From Pirellulales bacterium (GTDB lineage: Bacteria; Planctomycetota; Planctomycetia; Pirellulales; Lacipirellulaceae): a DNA stretch of 64,000 nucleotides. The stretch lies in NCBI GenBank assembly GCA_022841705.1, contig JALHQZ010000001.1:186001-250000 (forward strand). The letters run 5' to 3'. Every line of letters begins with the position of its first letter. Within the stretch, counting starts at the first letter, position 1. This document shows positions 8,755-17,124 of this stretch, one piece after another. The notes below the pieces were generated by a model. It did no database searches. It saw only the letters and a program-made list of their open reading frames with translations, and had not been told where the DNA came from. The position numbers were made by a program, and so were the translations under genes.

Positions 8755-9216
8755 ATGGCCGCTCAATCGAAAGACTACTTGCAGTCGAAGGTGCTCACCG
8801 CCAACCCGGCGCAGTTACACCTGATGCTCATCGAAGGCGCCCTGCGCTTCAGCCGGAGCGCGGAGCAGGCGCTCATCCGCGATGACGTGCGGACCGCGGA
8901 AACCGCGCTGGTGCGGGCGATCGACATCGTCGCCGAACTGCTGGCCGGCGTGCGGGCGAATGAATCGGAGCTGAACACCAAGCTCGCCGCCCTTTACCAA
9001 TACTGCTTCGGCCGTTTGACACAGGCGTACGTGAACGGCGATCAAGAAAAGCTGGACGAGGCGCTAAAGATCCTTGCCTTCGAGCGCGACACATGGCGCC
9101 AAGCGTGCGACAAGATCGCCGCCGAAACGGCGCCCGCTCAAAAGTCGCAGAGCGCGGTGCCGATGCCGCATGTAGCCCAAATGGGCGTGATGAGCAGCCT
9201 CAGCCTTCAGGGCTAA
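8755..9216 (+). CDS. fliS: Flagellin export chaperone FliS
   Basis: A 153-residue helical protein with the FliS pattern: YLQSKVLTANPAQLHLMLIE, then VRTAETALVRAIDIVAELL and LAALYQYCFGRLTQAYV. FliS wraps the C terminus of flagellin in the cytoplasm and keeps it unfolded until export. It is somewhat longer than the usual 120-135 residues because of a Gln/Ala/Met-rich tail. It follows fliD closely, the common fliD-fliS order, and is probably co-transcribed with it. Confidence 0.93.
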   Translation: MAAQSKDYLQSKVLTANPAQLHLMLIEGALRFSRSAEQALIRDDVRTAETALVRAIDIVAELLAGVRANESELNTKLAALYQYCFGRLTQAYVNGDQEKLDEALKILAFERDTWRQACDKIAAETAPAQKSQSAVPMPHVAQMGVMSSLSLQG

Positions 9217-9221
9217 GTGGG

Positions 9222-9356
9222 AGGCTAGGGACTGGGGGCTACGGACTGGGGAAGTTAGGATTGCGGAAGTGAAATTGCAGCTCGAATTGCAGTTTCTCTA
9301 CTGAGGACTTGCGGTACCAAACGCGTCCCAGCCCCTGACCCCTAGCCCCCAGCCCC
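9222..9356. repeat. Intergenic inverted repeat (GGGACTGGGGGCT family)
   Basis: The arm at 9222-9253 is built of repeated GGGACTGGGGGCT-like words, and the complementary arm is at 9326-9356, ending 6 bases before the mqnD start. The loop is about 70 bases. No T-run follows. Confidence 0.7.
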
Positions 9357-9362
9357 TCTCCG

Positions 9363-10214
9363 ATGCACATCCGCGTTGGCCACAGCCCCGACCCCGACGA
9401 CGCCTTCATGTTCTACGCCCTGGCGAAGGACAAAATCGCCACGGGGCCGTACCAATTCACGCACGAATTGGTTGATATCGAAACGCTTAATCAGCGGGCT
9501 TTCTCCGGCGAGTTGGAACTGACCGCCGTCAGCATCCACGCGTACGCCTTCCTGCAGGACAAGTACCTACTCTGCACCTGCGGCGCCAGCATGGGCGATG
9601 GCTACGGGCCGATGGTGGTGGCCAAAGAAAAATGGTCGATCGACGAGGTGAAAACCAAACGCATCGCCGTGCCGGGCAAGCTGACCAGCGCCTTCCTATC
9701 GCTCCGGCTCTGTCTGGGCCAGGATTTCGAGCACGTACTGGTGCCGTTCGACGAGATCATCCCCGCCGTGGTGGCCGGCGAGTACAAGGGCCAACCGATT
9801 GACGCGGGCCTCATCATTCACGAAGGACAGCTCACGTTCGGCGATCACGATTTGAAGCTAATCGTCGACCTCGGCGTGTGGTGGGGCGAACAAACCGGCG
9901 GCCTGCCGTTGCCGCTGGGCGCCAACGCCATCCGCCGCGATCTGGGCCCCGAAGTCTGCCGCGATGTGCAACGGCTGCTGAAAGAAAGCATCGTCCACGG
10001 CCTCGACAACCGCCAAGCCGCCCTCGACTACGCCAAAATCTACGGCCGCGATTTGGACAACCAAAAAGCCGACAAGTTCGTCGGCATGTATGTGAACGAC
10101 TGGACTCGCGACTTCGGCCCGAAGGGCCGCGAAGCGGTGGCGCTGTTTCTGAAGCGCGGCTATGAAGCCGGCGTGTTGCCGAAACTGGTGACGCCGGAGT
10201 TCGTGGAAGGGTAG
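9363..10214 (+). CDS. mqnD: 1,4-dihydroxy-6-naphthoate synthase MqnD
   Basis: A 283-residue protein of the periplasmic-binding-protein fold with MqnD hallmarks: HIRVGHSPDPDDAFMFYAL at the N terminus, TAVSIHAYAFLQDKYLL, and GLIIHEGQLTF. MqnD converts cyclic dehypoxanthine futalosine to 1,4-dihydroxy-6-naphthoate, the last bicyclic step of the futalosine route to menaquinone. This implies the organism makes menaquinone without the classical Men pathway. The ATG at 9363 follows directly after a repeat arm with no clear ribosome binding site. No other mqn gene is in the window. Confidence 0.92.
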   Translation: MHIRVGHSPDPDDAFMFYALAKDKIATGPYQFTHELVDIETLNQRAFSGELELTAVSIHAYAFLQDKYLLCTCGASMGDGYGPMVVAKEKWSIDEVKTKRIAVPGKLTSAFLSLRLCLGQDFEHVLVPFDEIIPAVVAGEYKGQPIDAGLIIHEGQLTFGDHDLKLIVDLGVWWGEQTGGLPLPLGANAIRRDLGPEVCRDVQRLLKESIVHGLDNRQAALDYAKIYGRDLDNQKADKFVGMYVNDWTRDFGPKGREAVALFLKRGYEAGVLPKLVTPEFVEG

Positions 10215-10384
10215 CCGGCGGGGCCCCTCCCCCCGATTTTTTGGCAGCGGCTTCGCTCAATCGCACGGGGACCAACCCTGTGGGTAACGGTTTCCCGCCT
10301 CGTTCCCCCCTTTCCCACCGCCCCGTCAGGCCCTAATATACGGGGCTTGGTAACTACCCCTCGACCGTAGCGGAAAATAGTGCG

Positions 10385-10555
10385 ATGGCCAGTGGAAAGC
10401 GGAAAAAGAAGGTGGAAGTCGTGTTTCTCGTGTGCGAGGAAACGGGCGACTACAACTACACCCTGCGGCGGAAGAGCGGGGGCGAGAAGCTGAAGCTCAA
10501 AAAGTTCTGCCCGCGCCTGCGCAAGCACACGCTGCACACCGAGAAGAAGAAGTAA
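10385..10555 (+). CDS. rpmG: Ribosomal protein bL33
   Basis: Fifty-six codons from ATG at 10385 to TAA at 10553-10555, translating to a basic protein containing [14 protein letters not shown] and [17 protein letters not shown], the bL33 signature. It is part of the 50S subunit near the E site. Zinc-binding bL33 has two CxxC pairs; here only the first Cys of each pair remains (Cys17, Cys42), so it is probably a form without bound zinc. A TAATATAC string about 50 bases upstream could be a -10 element. Confidence 0.93.
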   Translation: MASGKRKKKVEVVFLVCEETGDYNYTLRRKSGGEKLKLKKFCPRLRKHTLHTEKKK

Positions 10556-10561
10556 GCGCGT

Positions 10562-10590
10562 TTAGCCGCGCCGCGCTAGCGGAGCGCGTT
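10562..10590. repeat. Single copy of the TTAGCCGCG repeat family
   Basis: TTAGCCGCG followed by CGCGCTAGCGGAGCGCG, 6 bases after rpmG. The core is itself partly palindromic (CGCTAGCG). Close relatives lie at 13226, 34411 and 57357. Confidence 0.6.
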
Positions 10591-10641
10591 GGATTGTGCG
10601 GAGCACACCTTGGGGAGGACCCCCTTGCTCGGGGAACGGCC

Positions 10642-12426
10642 TTGTCTCGGGGAACGGCCAAAAACTGGCGATTCGCCACGCACGATGCGGCCCGCGTTGC
10701 GGCTCTACAACAAGCGGCCGGCATTCCCGCGGTTCTCGCCCAACTGCTGCTCGGGCGTGGCGTGGAAGACCCCACCGCGGCCCAGCAATTCTTGGAGCCC
10801 AAGCTCACCGGGCTGCGTGATCCGGAACTCCTTCCCGGCGTGAACCAGGCCGCGGAACTGCTGCACAAAGCGATCGCGGAGAAACGAAAAATCGTTGTCT
10901 ACGGCGATTACGACGCCGATGGCATGACCGCCACCGCCATTTTGCTGCGGTGCTTGAAACTGCTGGGCGCCGACGCTTCGTTCTATGTCCCCCACCGGCT
11001 CGATGAAGGCTACGGCCTGAATGCCGATGCTTTGCGTACGCTCGCCGGACAGGGCGTGCACACAGTGGTGACCGTCGATTGCGGCGTGTCGGCGGTGGCC
11101 GAAGCCAAGCTCGCCAAGGAATTGGGCCTCCAGCTCATCATTACCGATCACCACCAATTCGCGGCCGAACTGCCCGCGGCGGCGGCCATCGTCCACCCGC
11201 AACTCCCCGGGCACGACTATCCGTTCGCTGGCCTGTGCGGCGCTGCGGTGGCGTTCAAGCTGGCGTGGGCGCTATGCCAACGGGCCAGCGAAGCTAAGAA
11301 GGTAAGCGAACCAATGCGGCGGTTCCTGTTGCAAGGAATCGGCCTCGCGGCGATTGGCGCCGTCGCTGATGTGGTGCCGCTGATCGATGAAAACCGGATC
11401 CTGGTGCGGCATGGCCTCTTGGCGCTACGAAACCACGGCACGGCCGGCGTGGTGGCGCTGGAGCGCATCGCCGGGCTCAGCGAGAAGACCGAACTCGAAG
11501 GGGAAGACCTCGCGTTCGCCCTAGCCCCGCGGCTCAACGCCGCGGGGCGGTTGGGCCGGGCGGAACTCGGCATCGAACTCTTGATCACGGACTGCCCCGA
11601 ACGCGCCGCCGATCTCGCCACATTCGTCAACGAGCTCAACCAGCAGCGGCAAACGCTCGAGCGCAGCGTGCTGCTGGCCGCTCGCAAGCAAATCAAAGCG
11701 AACTTCAAGATTGACGACCCTGCTTTTGTGCTGGCCGACCACGACTGGCACCCCGGCGTCATCGGCATCGTCGCTGGTAAGCTGGTCGAACAGTACCAGC
11801 GTCCCGTGGTGTTGGTCGCCCTCGACAAAACCGGCGTTCGCCCCGGCATCGGCTCTGGCCGCTCTGCGCCCGGCTGCAATTTGGCGCAAGCGTTTGCGAC
11901 TTGCAGCGAACTGCTCGTCACTCATGGCGGCCACGCGGCGGCGGCGGGGCTGCGGATCGAAGAACGGCGCCTCGCCGAGTTTCGCCTGCAATTCAACCTC
12001 GCGGTCGCAGAGCAACTCGGCGAGAACGGAGCCTGCGGCGAGCTGTTTGTGGATGCCGAAGCCCCGTTGGCCGCCCTCACGCACCAGATGGTCACCCAGC
12101 TCGAACGGATGGCCCCCTTCGGCCACGGCAACCTCCGACCCACGCTGTGCACCACCGACGTGAGGCTCGCGTCGCCCCCCAAACGTATGGGCGCTGAGGG
12201 CCGCCATTTGTCACTTGAAATCGAGCAGCATGGCGTAAAAATTCGGGCGGTTTCCTTCGGCAACGGCGACTGGGAAGATCAGCTTCTGCGTGTCGACGGA
12301 CCGCTGACCATCGCCTACCGACCGGTGCTGAACACTTTCCGCGGCTGGCAGAAAGTGGAACTCCGGCTTGAAGATTGGCGGGCCGCCGACGGGCCCAACG
12401 GTAGCACTCCGGCCAACCCTGGCTAA
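10642..12426 (+). CDS. recJ: Single-stranded-DNA exonuclease RecJ
   Basis: A 594-residue RecJ. All DHH-family motifs are present: VVYGDYDADGMTATAI, VTVDCG, IITDHHQ, and the DHHA1 motif GGHAAAAG, followed by the C-terminal OB-fold region. RecJ degrades single-stranded DNA 5' to 3' in recombinational and mismatch repair and needs Mn/Mg. The start is uncertain. Family proteins open close to the WRF motif, here NWRFATHD; the nearest in-frame candidate is TTG at 10642, with GGGGA 11 bases before it. An ACG codon stands where many relatives have ATG. Just before the start, the string CTCGGGGAACGGCC is duplicated in tandem. Confidence 0.9.
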   Translation: MSRGTAKNWRFATHDAARVAALQQAAGIPAVLAQLLLGRGVEDPTAAQQFLEPKLTGLRDPELLPGVNQAAELLHKAIAEKRKIVVYGDYDADGMTATAILLRCLKLLGADASFYVPHRLDEGYGLNADALRTLAGQGVHTVVTVDCGVSAVAEAKLAKELGLQLIITDHHQFAAELPAAAAIVHPQLPGHDYPFAGLCGAAVAFKLAWALCQRASEAKKVSEPMRRFLLQGIGLAAIGAVADVVPLIDENRILVRHGLLALRNHGTAGVVALERIAGLSEKTELEGEDLAFALAPRLNAAGRLGRAELGIELLITDCPERAADLATFVNELNQQRQTLERSVLLAARKQIKANFKIDDPAFVLADHDWHPGVIGIVAGKLVEQYQRPVVLVALDKTGVRPGIGSGRSAPGCNLAQAFATCSELLVTHGGHAAAAGLRIEERRLAEFRLQFNLAVAEQLGENGACGELFVDAEAPLAALTHQMVTQLERMAPFGHGNLRPTLCTTDVRLASPPKRMGAEGRHLSLEIEQHGVKIRAVSFGNGDWEDQLLRVDGPLTIAYRPVLNTFRGWQKVELRLEDWRAADGPNGSTPANPG

Positions 12427-12485
12427 GTCGCAAGCGGCTTGCGAAGATGTGCGTTCGGCGGGCATTTCTTGGGGTGATTCAGCGC

Positions 12486-13244
12486 ATGCAACCGGCAAAG
12501 GCGATCGTACTGGCGGCGGGCAAGGGGACCCGCATGAAGAGCGATTTGCCCAAGGTCCTGGCGCAGGTCGCCGGCCGTCCGATGGTTCGCTACGTGGTGG
12601 ACGCCCTGCAGGCCGCCGGCGTGGCGGAGGTGATTGTGGTGGTCGGCTACCGGGCGGAAATGGTGAAGGCCGAATTCGCTGGCGTCCCCGGTGTTTCTTT
12701 CGCCGAACAAACCGAGCAACTCGGCACTGGCCATGCCGTGATGATGTGCCGCGAACACCTGGCCAATTTCGCCGGTCCGGTGATTATCGTCACGGGTGAT
12801 TCCCCCCTGCTGCAAATTTCCAGCGTGCAGGCGCTCCTCGCCGAACAACAGCGCACGGGCGCCGCCTGTGTGCTGGGTACGGCCCACAAGGACGATCCAC
12901 ACGGCCTCGGCCGCATCAAACGCGATGCTGCCGGAAACTTTCTCGCCATCGTCGAACAGAAAGACGCGACCGTCGCCGAGCAAGCGATCACCGAAGTCAA
13001 TATGAGCACATACGTGTTCGAAACCCCGGCTCTGCTCACCGCCCTCAATCAACTTACGACCGCCAACGCCCAGGCCGAGTACTACATCACCGACTGCCCC
13101 GCTATCCTGCTCCGCGCCGGCCGCCAAGTTGAAGCGCTCGCCGCGCTACAGCCGTGCGAAGCGCTCAGTGTGAACACCATCGAAGATTTAGCTGCCGTTG
13201 AAGCAGAACTCAAACGCCAACTCACGTCAGCCGCGACGCGATAG
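12486..13244 (+). CDS. glmU: UDP-N-acetylglucosamine uridylyltransferase (GlmU N-terminal domain only)
   Basis: A 252-residue nucleotidyltransferase with the sugar-nucleotide signature AIVLAAGKGTRMKSDLPKVL, the substrate segment EQLGTGHAV, and ITEVNMSTYVF. It should make UDP-GlcNAc from GlcNAc-1-phosphate and UTP for peptidoglycan and lipopolysaccharide. The left-handed beta-helix acetyltransferase half of standard GlmU (another 200 residues) is missing, and the gene ends cleanly rather than by frameshift, so acetylation must be done by another protein. Its TAG stop lies inside the left arm of a repeat. prs follows, as in the Bacillus gcaD-prs pair. Confidence 0.87.
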   Translation: MQPAKAIVLAAGKGTRMKSDLPKVLAQVAGRPMVRYVVDALQAAGVAEVIVVVGYRAEMVKAEFAGVPGVSFAEQTEQLGTGHAVMMCREHLANFAGPVIIVTGDSPLLQISSVQALLAEQQRTGAACVLGTAHKDDPHGLGRIKRDAAGNFLAIVEQKDATVAEQAITEVNMSTYVFETPALLTALNQLTTANAQAEYYITDCPAILLRAGRQVEALAALQPCEALSVNTIEDLAAVEAELKRQLTSAATR

Positions 13245-13294
13245 CGGAGCGTGTGGCGCCAACTGGACGCTCCGCTCTCGCCTCGCGGCTAAAC
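13226..13294. repeat. Inverted repeat spanning the glmU stop
   Basis: The left arm at 13226-13251 (TCAGCCGCGACGCG then ATAGCGGAGCG) and right arm at 13265-13294 are near-complementary. The left arm encodes the last residues SAATR and the TAG stop of the preceding gene. It belongs to the same family as 10562 and 57357. Confidence 0.8.
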
Positions 13295-13335
13295 GCCTGA
13301 TTTCCCGATCACCAGTCACTGATCACACACACCCC

Positions 13336-14280
13336 ATGCACGACCTCAAACTTTTCTCCGGTGGCGCCAATCGCGGGCTCAGTCAGTCGATCGCCGACTA
13401 TTTGGGCGTACCCCTCGGCCGAATCGCGCTGGGGCGATTCCCCGATGGCGAAATCTCCTGCAAGATCGACGAAGACGTCCGCGGCCGCGACGTGTACCTC
13501 ATTCAGCCCACCTGCCCGCCGGTGAATGAGAACATCATGGAGCTGCTCGTGATGATCGATAGCTGCCTGCGGGCGAGCGCCGAACGAATCACGGCGGTCA
13601 TTCCCTATTTCGGCTACGCTCGGCAGGACCGCAAGGATGAGGGCCGCGTGCCGATCACCGCCAAACTGGTAGCGAACCTCATCACCCGCGCTGGCGCCGG
13701 CCGGGTGCTGACGATGGATCTCCACGCCGCCCAGATTCAAGGGTTCTTCGATGTACCGGTCGATCACCTCTACGCGGCGCCCGTGCTCAACGAACACTTC
13801 CTCAGCAGCGGCATCGACATGAACGAGGTGGTCATCGTCAGCCCCGATGAAGGGAGCATCAAACGCGCGCTCGGCCATGCGAAACGGATCGGCGGCACGG
13901 TGGCCATCATCGACAAGCGCCGCATGAACGCCACCACCACCGTCCAGGCGAATATTTTGGGGGGTGAAGTGAAAGGCAAAATCGCGCTCATGTTCGACGA
14001 CATGATCAGCACCGCCGGCAGCATCTGCGGCGCCGCCAAAGTGCTGCACGAAAAGGGCGCCAAAGAAATCCACGTCGCCGCCACCCACGCCGTCCTCTGC
14101 GGCCCGGCGATAGAACGCCTTTCATCCGCCAACCTCAAAAGCCTCGTCTGCACCAATTCGATTCCGCTCACCCCCGAGCAAATGCTCCCGCAAATCAAGA
14201 TCCTCGATGTCGCCCCGCTGCTCGGCGAAGCGATCAAGCGCATTCACCGGAACGAATCGGTCAGCCGGATGTTCCGCTAA
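13336..14280 (+). CDS. prs: Ribose-phosphate pyrophosphokinase
   Basis: A 314-residue PRPP synthetase. Visible are LFSGGANRGLSQSIADYLGV, the ATP-binding YFGYARQDRKDEGR loop, DLHAAQIQGFFDVPVDHLYA and the PRPP loop FDDMISTAGSICGA. It transfers pyrophosphate from ATP to ribose 5-phosphate, supplying PRPP for nucleotides and histidine (hisG is about 33 kb away). I place the start at ATG 13336 (MHDLKLFSGG), because upstream in-frame sequence is repeat-derived and not like the family. It ends one base before a long hairpin. Confidence 0.95.
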   Translation: MHDLKLFSGGANRGLSQSIADYLGVPLGRIALGRFPDGEISCKIDEDVRGRDVYLIQPTCPPVNENIMELLVMIDSCLRASAERITAVIPYFGYARQDRKDEGRVPITAKLVANLITRAGAGRVLTMDLHAAQIQGFFDVPVDHLYAAPVLNEHFLSSGIDMNEVVIVSPDEGSIKRALGHAKRIGGTVAIIDKRRMNATTTVQANILGGEVKGKIALMFDDMISTAGSICGAAKVLHEKGAKEIHVAATHAVLCGPAIERLSSANLKSLVCTNSIPLTPEQMLPQIKILDVAPLLGEAIKRIHRNESVSRMFR

Positions 14281-14370
14281 AGTAGCAGGCACACTCCGTG
14301 TGCCGTTGCTTGAGTTGAAGTATGGCTGAAAACAAGGAACAGCGACGGCACACGGAGTGTGCCTGCTACT
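14281..14370. repeat. Near-perfect 30-bp inverted repeat after prs
   Basis: Arms at 14281-14310 and 14341-14370 match at 29 of 30 positions, with a 30-base loop. Each arm also contains the smaller palindrome GGCACACTCCGTGTGCC. It begins directly after the prs stop; no T-run follows, so it may be a processing or stabilising structure. Confidence 0.9.
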
Positions 14371-14378
14371 TTGGGGAG

Positions 14379-14410
14379 CTGCCGAAATTATAAAAACTTG
14401 TTACAATTTC
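14379..14410 (+). promoter_or_regulatory. Possible araB promoter
   Basis: An AT-rich island in GC-rich surroundings with TTATAAAAACTTG followed by TACAAT at 14402-14407, 82 bases before araB. TACAAT also appears 40-75 bases upstream of moaC and rnpA. No good -35 hexamer is visible, so this is only a candidate. Confidence 0.3.
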
Positions 14411-14488
14411 CGGATTGAGCCCGTGTTTCGAGCGGCTAAAATGGGGGCTAAACTTCTCGCGAACTTTTCGTAATCAAGTGATCCGATC

Positions 14489-16183
14489 ATGGGCAACCAG
14501 TACGCCATCGGCGTGGACTATGGCACCAATAGCGTCCGCGCGCTGGTGGTCGATTTGGCTACCGGCGCCGAAGTCGGGTCGCACGTCTTCAACTACCCCA
14601 GTGGCGAAGCGGGCATTTTGCTCGATCCCTTGGACCCACATCTCGCTCGGCAAAGCCCGCGCGATTACGTCGCCGGCTTTCTGACCAGCGTCCGCGAAGC
14701 CGTTCTGCAAGCGGCCGATGCCGAAGGCTTCACGCCCCAAGCCGTGGTTGGCATCGGCGTTGATACGACGGGTTCTACACCGCTTCCAGTGGATTCCGAT
14801 GGCACGCCACTCGCCATGAAGGAGGAGTTCGAACACGAGTTCGCCGCCCAAGCTTGGTTGTGGAAGGACCACACCTCGCACGCTGAAGCAGAAGAGATCA
14901 CCAAACTCGCCATGCAGCGTAACGAGCCGTACCTTGCCAAGTGTGGCGGCACGTACAGCAGCGAATGGTACTGGTCCAAAATCCTCCATTGTCTTCGGAC
15001 CGCCCCCAAGGTCGCCGCCGCTGCGCATAGTTGGGTCGAACTCTGCGACTTCATTCCTGCCTACGCCACCGGCACGCTCCATCCGTCGAGAATCGCGCGC
15101 GGCATCTGCGCGGCCGGCCACAAGGCGATGTACAACGAAGAGTGGGGCGGCCTGCCGAGCGCCGCGTTCCTTGACGCCTTGGAGCCCGGCCTCTCCCGCT
15201 TCCGCTACATCACCAAGGCTGTCGCGTCGGACAAAGTCGCCGGCAAGCTGACCGCCGAAGTCGCGGACAAAGTTGGTCTCCCCGCCGGCATCCCCGTGGC
15301 GGTCGGCGCGTTCGATGCCCACATGGGCGCCGTCGGCGCCGGCTGCGGCGAAGGGGTCCTCGTAAAAATCATGGGGACCAGTACCTGCGATTGCATGCCC
15401 GCCCCGCTGTCCAAAGAATTGCCTGATGTCCCCGGCCTCTGCGGCATCGTTCCCGAGTCGATCATGCCCGGCATGTATGGTCTCGAAGCAGGCCAATCAG
15501 CGGTGGGCGATATCTTCAACTGGTTCGTCAAAAACCTCGCGCCCGCCGAGTTTGGCGAAGGTTCCGACGCCCATGTGAACCTCACCGCAGCCGCCGCCAA
15601 GCTGAACCCCGGCGAGTCGGGCCTTGTGGCGCTCGATTGGAACAACGGCAACCGCACCGTACTGGTTGATCCGCTCCTCACCGGCATGGTCGTTGGCCAA
15701 ACCCTGCACACTACGGCGCCCGAAATTTACCGCGCGCTGGTGGAAGCGACCGCGTTCGGCGCCCTCACGATCATCAACCGGTTCGAAGAGTACGGCGTGA
15801 AAGTGGAACAGGTGATCAACTGCGGCGGCATCGCGGAGAAGAACCCCTTCATCATGCAGGTCTACGCCGACGTCTGCAACCGCCCAATGAAGATCAGCCG
15901 CTCCGGCCAAACCTGCGCGTTGGGAGCCGCCATCTTCGGTGCCGTTGCCGCCGGTGCGTATCCCAACGTCGAAGCGGCCCAAACGAAGATGACCGGGGTT
16001 AAATCGACGGTCTACCAACCGATCCCTGCTAACGTCGCTATGTACCAAAAGCTGTACAAGGTCTACCGCACGCTGCACGATGCCTTCGGCACCAAAGAGT
16101 TCAGCGGCTCACTCCATACCGTGATGAAAGATTTAATCCAAATCCGCGACGGAGCGCGTCGGGGTCGGTTGCTCAATTCGTAG
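14489..16183 (+). CDS. araB: Ribulokinase AraB
   Basis: A 564-residue FGGY-family sugar kinase. The N-terminal phosphate-binding part reads AIGVDYGTNSVRALVVD, followed by GIGVDTTGSTPLPVD, and the C-terminal half has MGTSTCDCM and NCGGIAEKNPFIMQVYADV. AraB phosphorylates L-ribulose at O5, step two of arabinose breakdown. Length and the DxxTGST motif fit AraB better than xylulokinase. The next two genes encode the neighbouring pathway steps, which settles the call. Its TAG stop is the first TAG of a hairpin repeat. No AraC or GntR-type regulator is encoded nearby. Confidence 0.93.
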   Translation: MGNQYAIGVDYGTNSVRALVVDLATGAEVGSHVFNYPSGEAGILLDPLDPHLARQSPRDYVAGFLTSVREAVLQAADAEGFTPQAVVGIGVDTTGSTPLPVDSDGTPLAMKEEFEHEFAAQAWLWKDHTSHAEAEEITKLAMQRNEPYLAKCGGTYSSEWYWSKILHCLRTAPKVAAAAHSWVELCDFIPAYATGTLHPSRIARGICAAGHKAMYNEEWGGLPSAAFLDALEPGLSRFRYITKAVASDKVAGKLTAEVADKVGLPAGIPVAVGAFDAHMGAVGAGCGEGVLVKIMGTSTCDCMPAPLSKELPDVPGLCGIVPESIMPGMYGLEAGQSAVGDIFNWFVKNLAPAEFGEGSDAHVNLTAAAAKLNPGESGLVALDWNNGNRTVLVDPLLTGMVVGQTLHTTAPEIYRALVEATAFGALTIINRFEEYGVKVEQVINCGGIAEKNPFIMQVYADVCNRPMKISRSGQTCALGAAIFGAVAAGAYPNVEAAQTKMTGVKSTVYQPIPANVAMYQKLYKVYRTLHDAFGTKEFSGSLHTVMKDLIQIRDGARRGRLLNS

Positions 16184-16259
16184 CACGGGACCATAGTCCC
16201 GTGCGAACTCAACAACACAACACTTATAGCGCCAGCACGGGACTTCGGTCCCGTGCTAC
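16180..16259. repeat. Inverted repeat containing the araB stop
   Basis: The left arm 16180-16206 (GTAGCACGGGACC...) and right arm 16233-16259 are complementary, and each is itself a palindrome of form GCACGGGAC-TTC-GTCCCGTGC. The araB stop codon TAG (16181-16183) is the TAG of the left arm. The same family fills the next gap, 17036-17113. Confidence 0.88.
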
Positions 16260-16336
16260 AAAAAATCATTCGCTTCATTCGCGTTCGCTTTCTCTTATTT
16301 CGCGTCCTTTAGCGTCTTTCGCGGTTCAATCTCCTA

Positions 16337-17029
16337 ATGCACGACGAACTGAAAGCCCAAGTTTGCCAAGCGAATCTCGACCTTGTCGCGCACGGACTCG
16401 TCACACTAACGTGGGGCAATGTCAGCGCGTTGACCGCCGACCGCACCGCGCTGGTCATTAAACCGAGCGGGGTTAGCTACGACGCCATGCGCGCCGAACA
16501 TATGGTCGTCGTGAGCCTCGCCACCGGTGAAACGCTTGAAGGTATACTCAATCCGTCGAGCGACACGCCAACCCACCGTTACCTCTACCAACAGTTCACC
16601 AGCATCGGCGGCATCGTTCACACCCACAGCACGCACGCCACCATGTTCGCCCAAGCCCGGCGCGAAATCCCCTGCTTCGGCACCACCCACGCCGACCACT
16701 TTTACGGGCCCGTGCCGGTGACCCGCCCCCTCACCGCCGAAGAAATCGAGCGCGCATACGAACACGAAACCGGCGTCGTGATCGCCGAACGCTTCGCCAA
16801 GCTCGATCCGCTGGCGGTCCCCGGCGTGCTGGTTGCTAGCCACGCCCCCTTCGCCTGGGGCAAAACCGCCGCCGAGGCTGTGAAGAACGCGGTGGCCCTG
16901 GAAGCCGTTGCCCAGATGGCCCTCGGCACGCTCGCATTGAACCCTGCGCAAAAGCCCGTTGAACAATTCCTGCTCGACAAACATTACTTTCGTAAACACG
17001 GCCCCGATGCGTACTACGGCCAAAAGTGA
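16337..17029 (+). CDS. araD: L-ribulose-5-phosphate 4-epimerase AraD
   Basis: A 230-residue class II aldolase-fold protein. It has LVTLTWGNVSAL, the phosphate-binding KPSGVSYDAM, and the zinc-site segment VHTHSTHATMFAQ with a later THADHFYGPVPVTR typical of AraD. It converts L-ribulose 5-phosphate to D-xylulose 5-phosphate, feeding the pentose phosphate pathway. It lies between araB and araA, all on one strand, though a hairpin separates each pair. No clear ribosome binding site precedes the ATG. Confidence 0.94.
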   Translation: MHDELKAQVCQANLDLVAHGLVTLTWGNVSALTADRTALVIKPSGVSYDAMRAEHMVVVSLATGETLEGILNPSSDTPTHRYLYQQFTSIGGIVHTHSTHATMFAQARREIPCFGTTHADHFYGPVPVTRPLTAEEIERAYEHETGVVIAERFAKLDPLAVPGVLVASHAPFAWGKTAAEAVKNAVALEAVAQMALGTLALNPAQKPVEQFLLDKHYFRKHGPDAYYGQK

Positions 17030-17035
17030 ACCACT

Positions 17036-17113
17036 GTAGCGCGGGACCGAAGTCCCGTGCGAATTCATCAAGCAACGTCAGCTAGTTCGCACGGGACTTC
17101 GGTCCCGTGCTAC
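17036..17113. repeat. Inverted repeat between araD and araA
   Basis: Arms at 17036-17062 and 17087-17113, of the same GTAGC-CGGGAC family as 16180-16259. It begins 7 bases after araD and ends 11 bases before araA, so it occupies most of the gap and probably affects transcript processing within the ara unit. Confidence 0.88.
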
Positions 17114-17124
17114 ATCCCGAATCC

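Noticed and set aside
14474..15496. A 340-codon open frame on the minus strand opposite araB
   Set aside because: It is antisense to a clearly conserved kinase gene; its His/Gly/Arg-rich sequence has no family pattern. Long antisense frames are expected in GC-rich DNA with strong codon bias.
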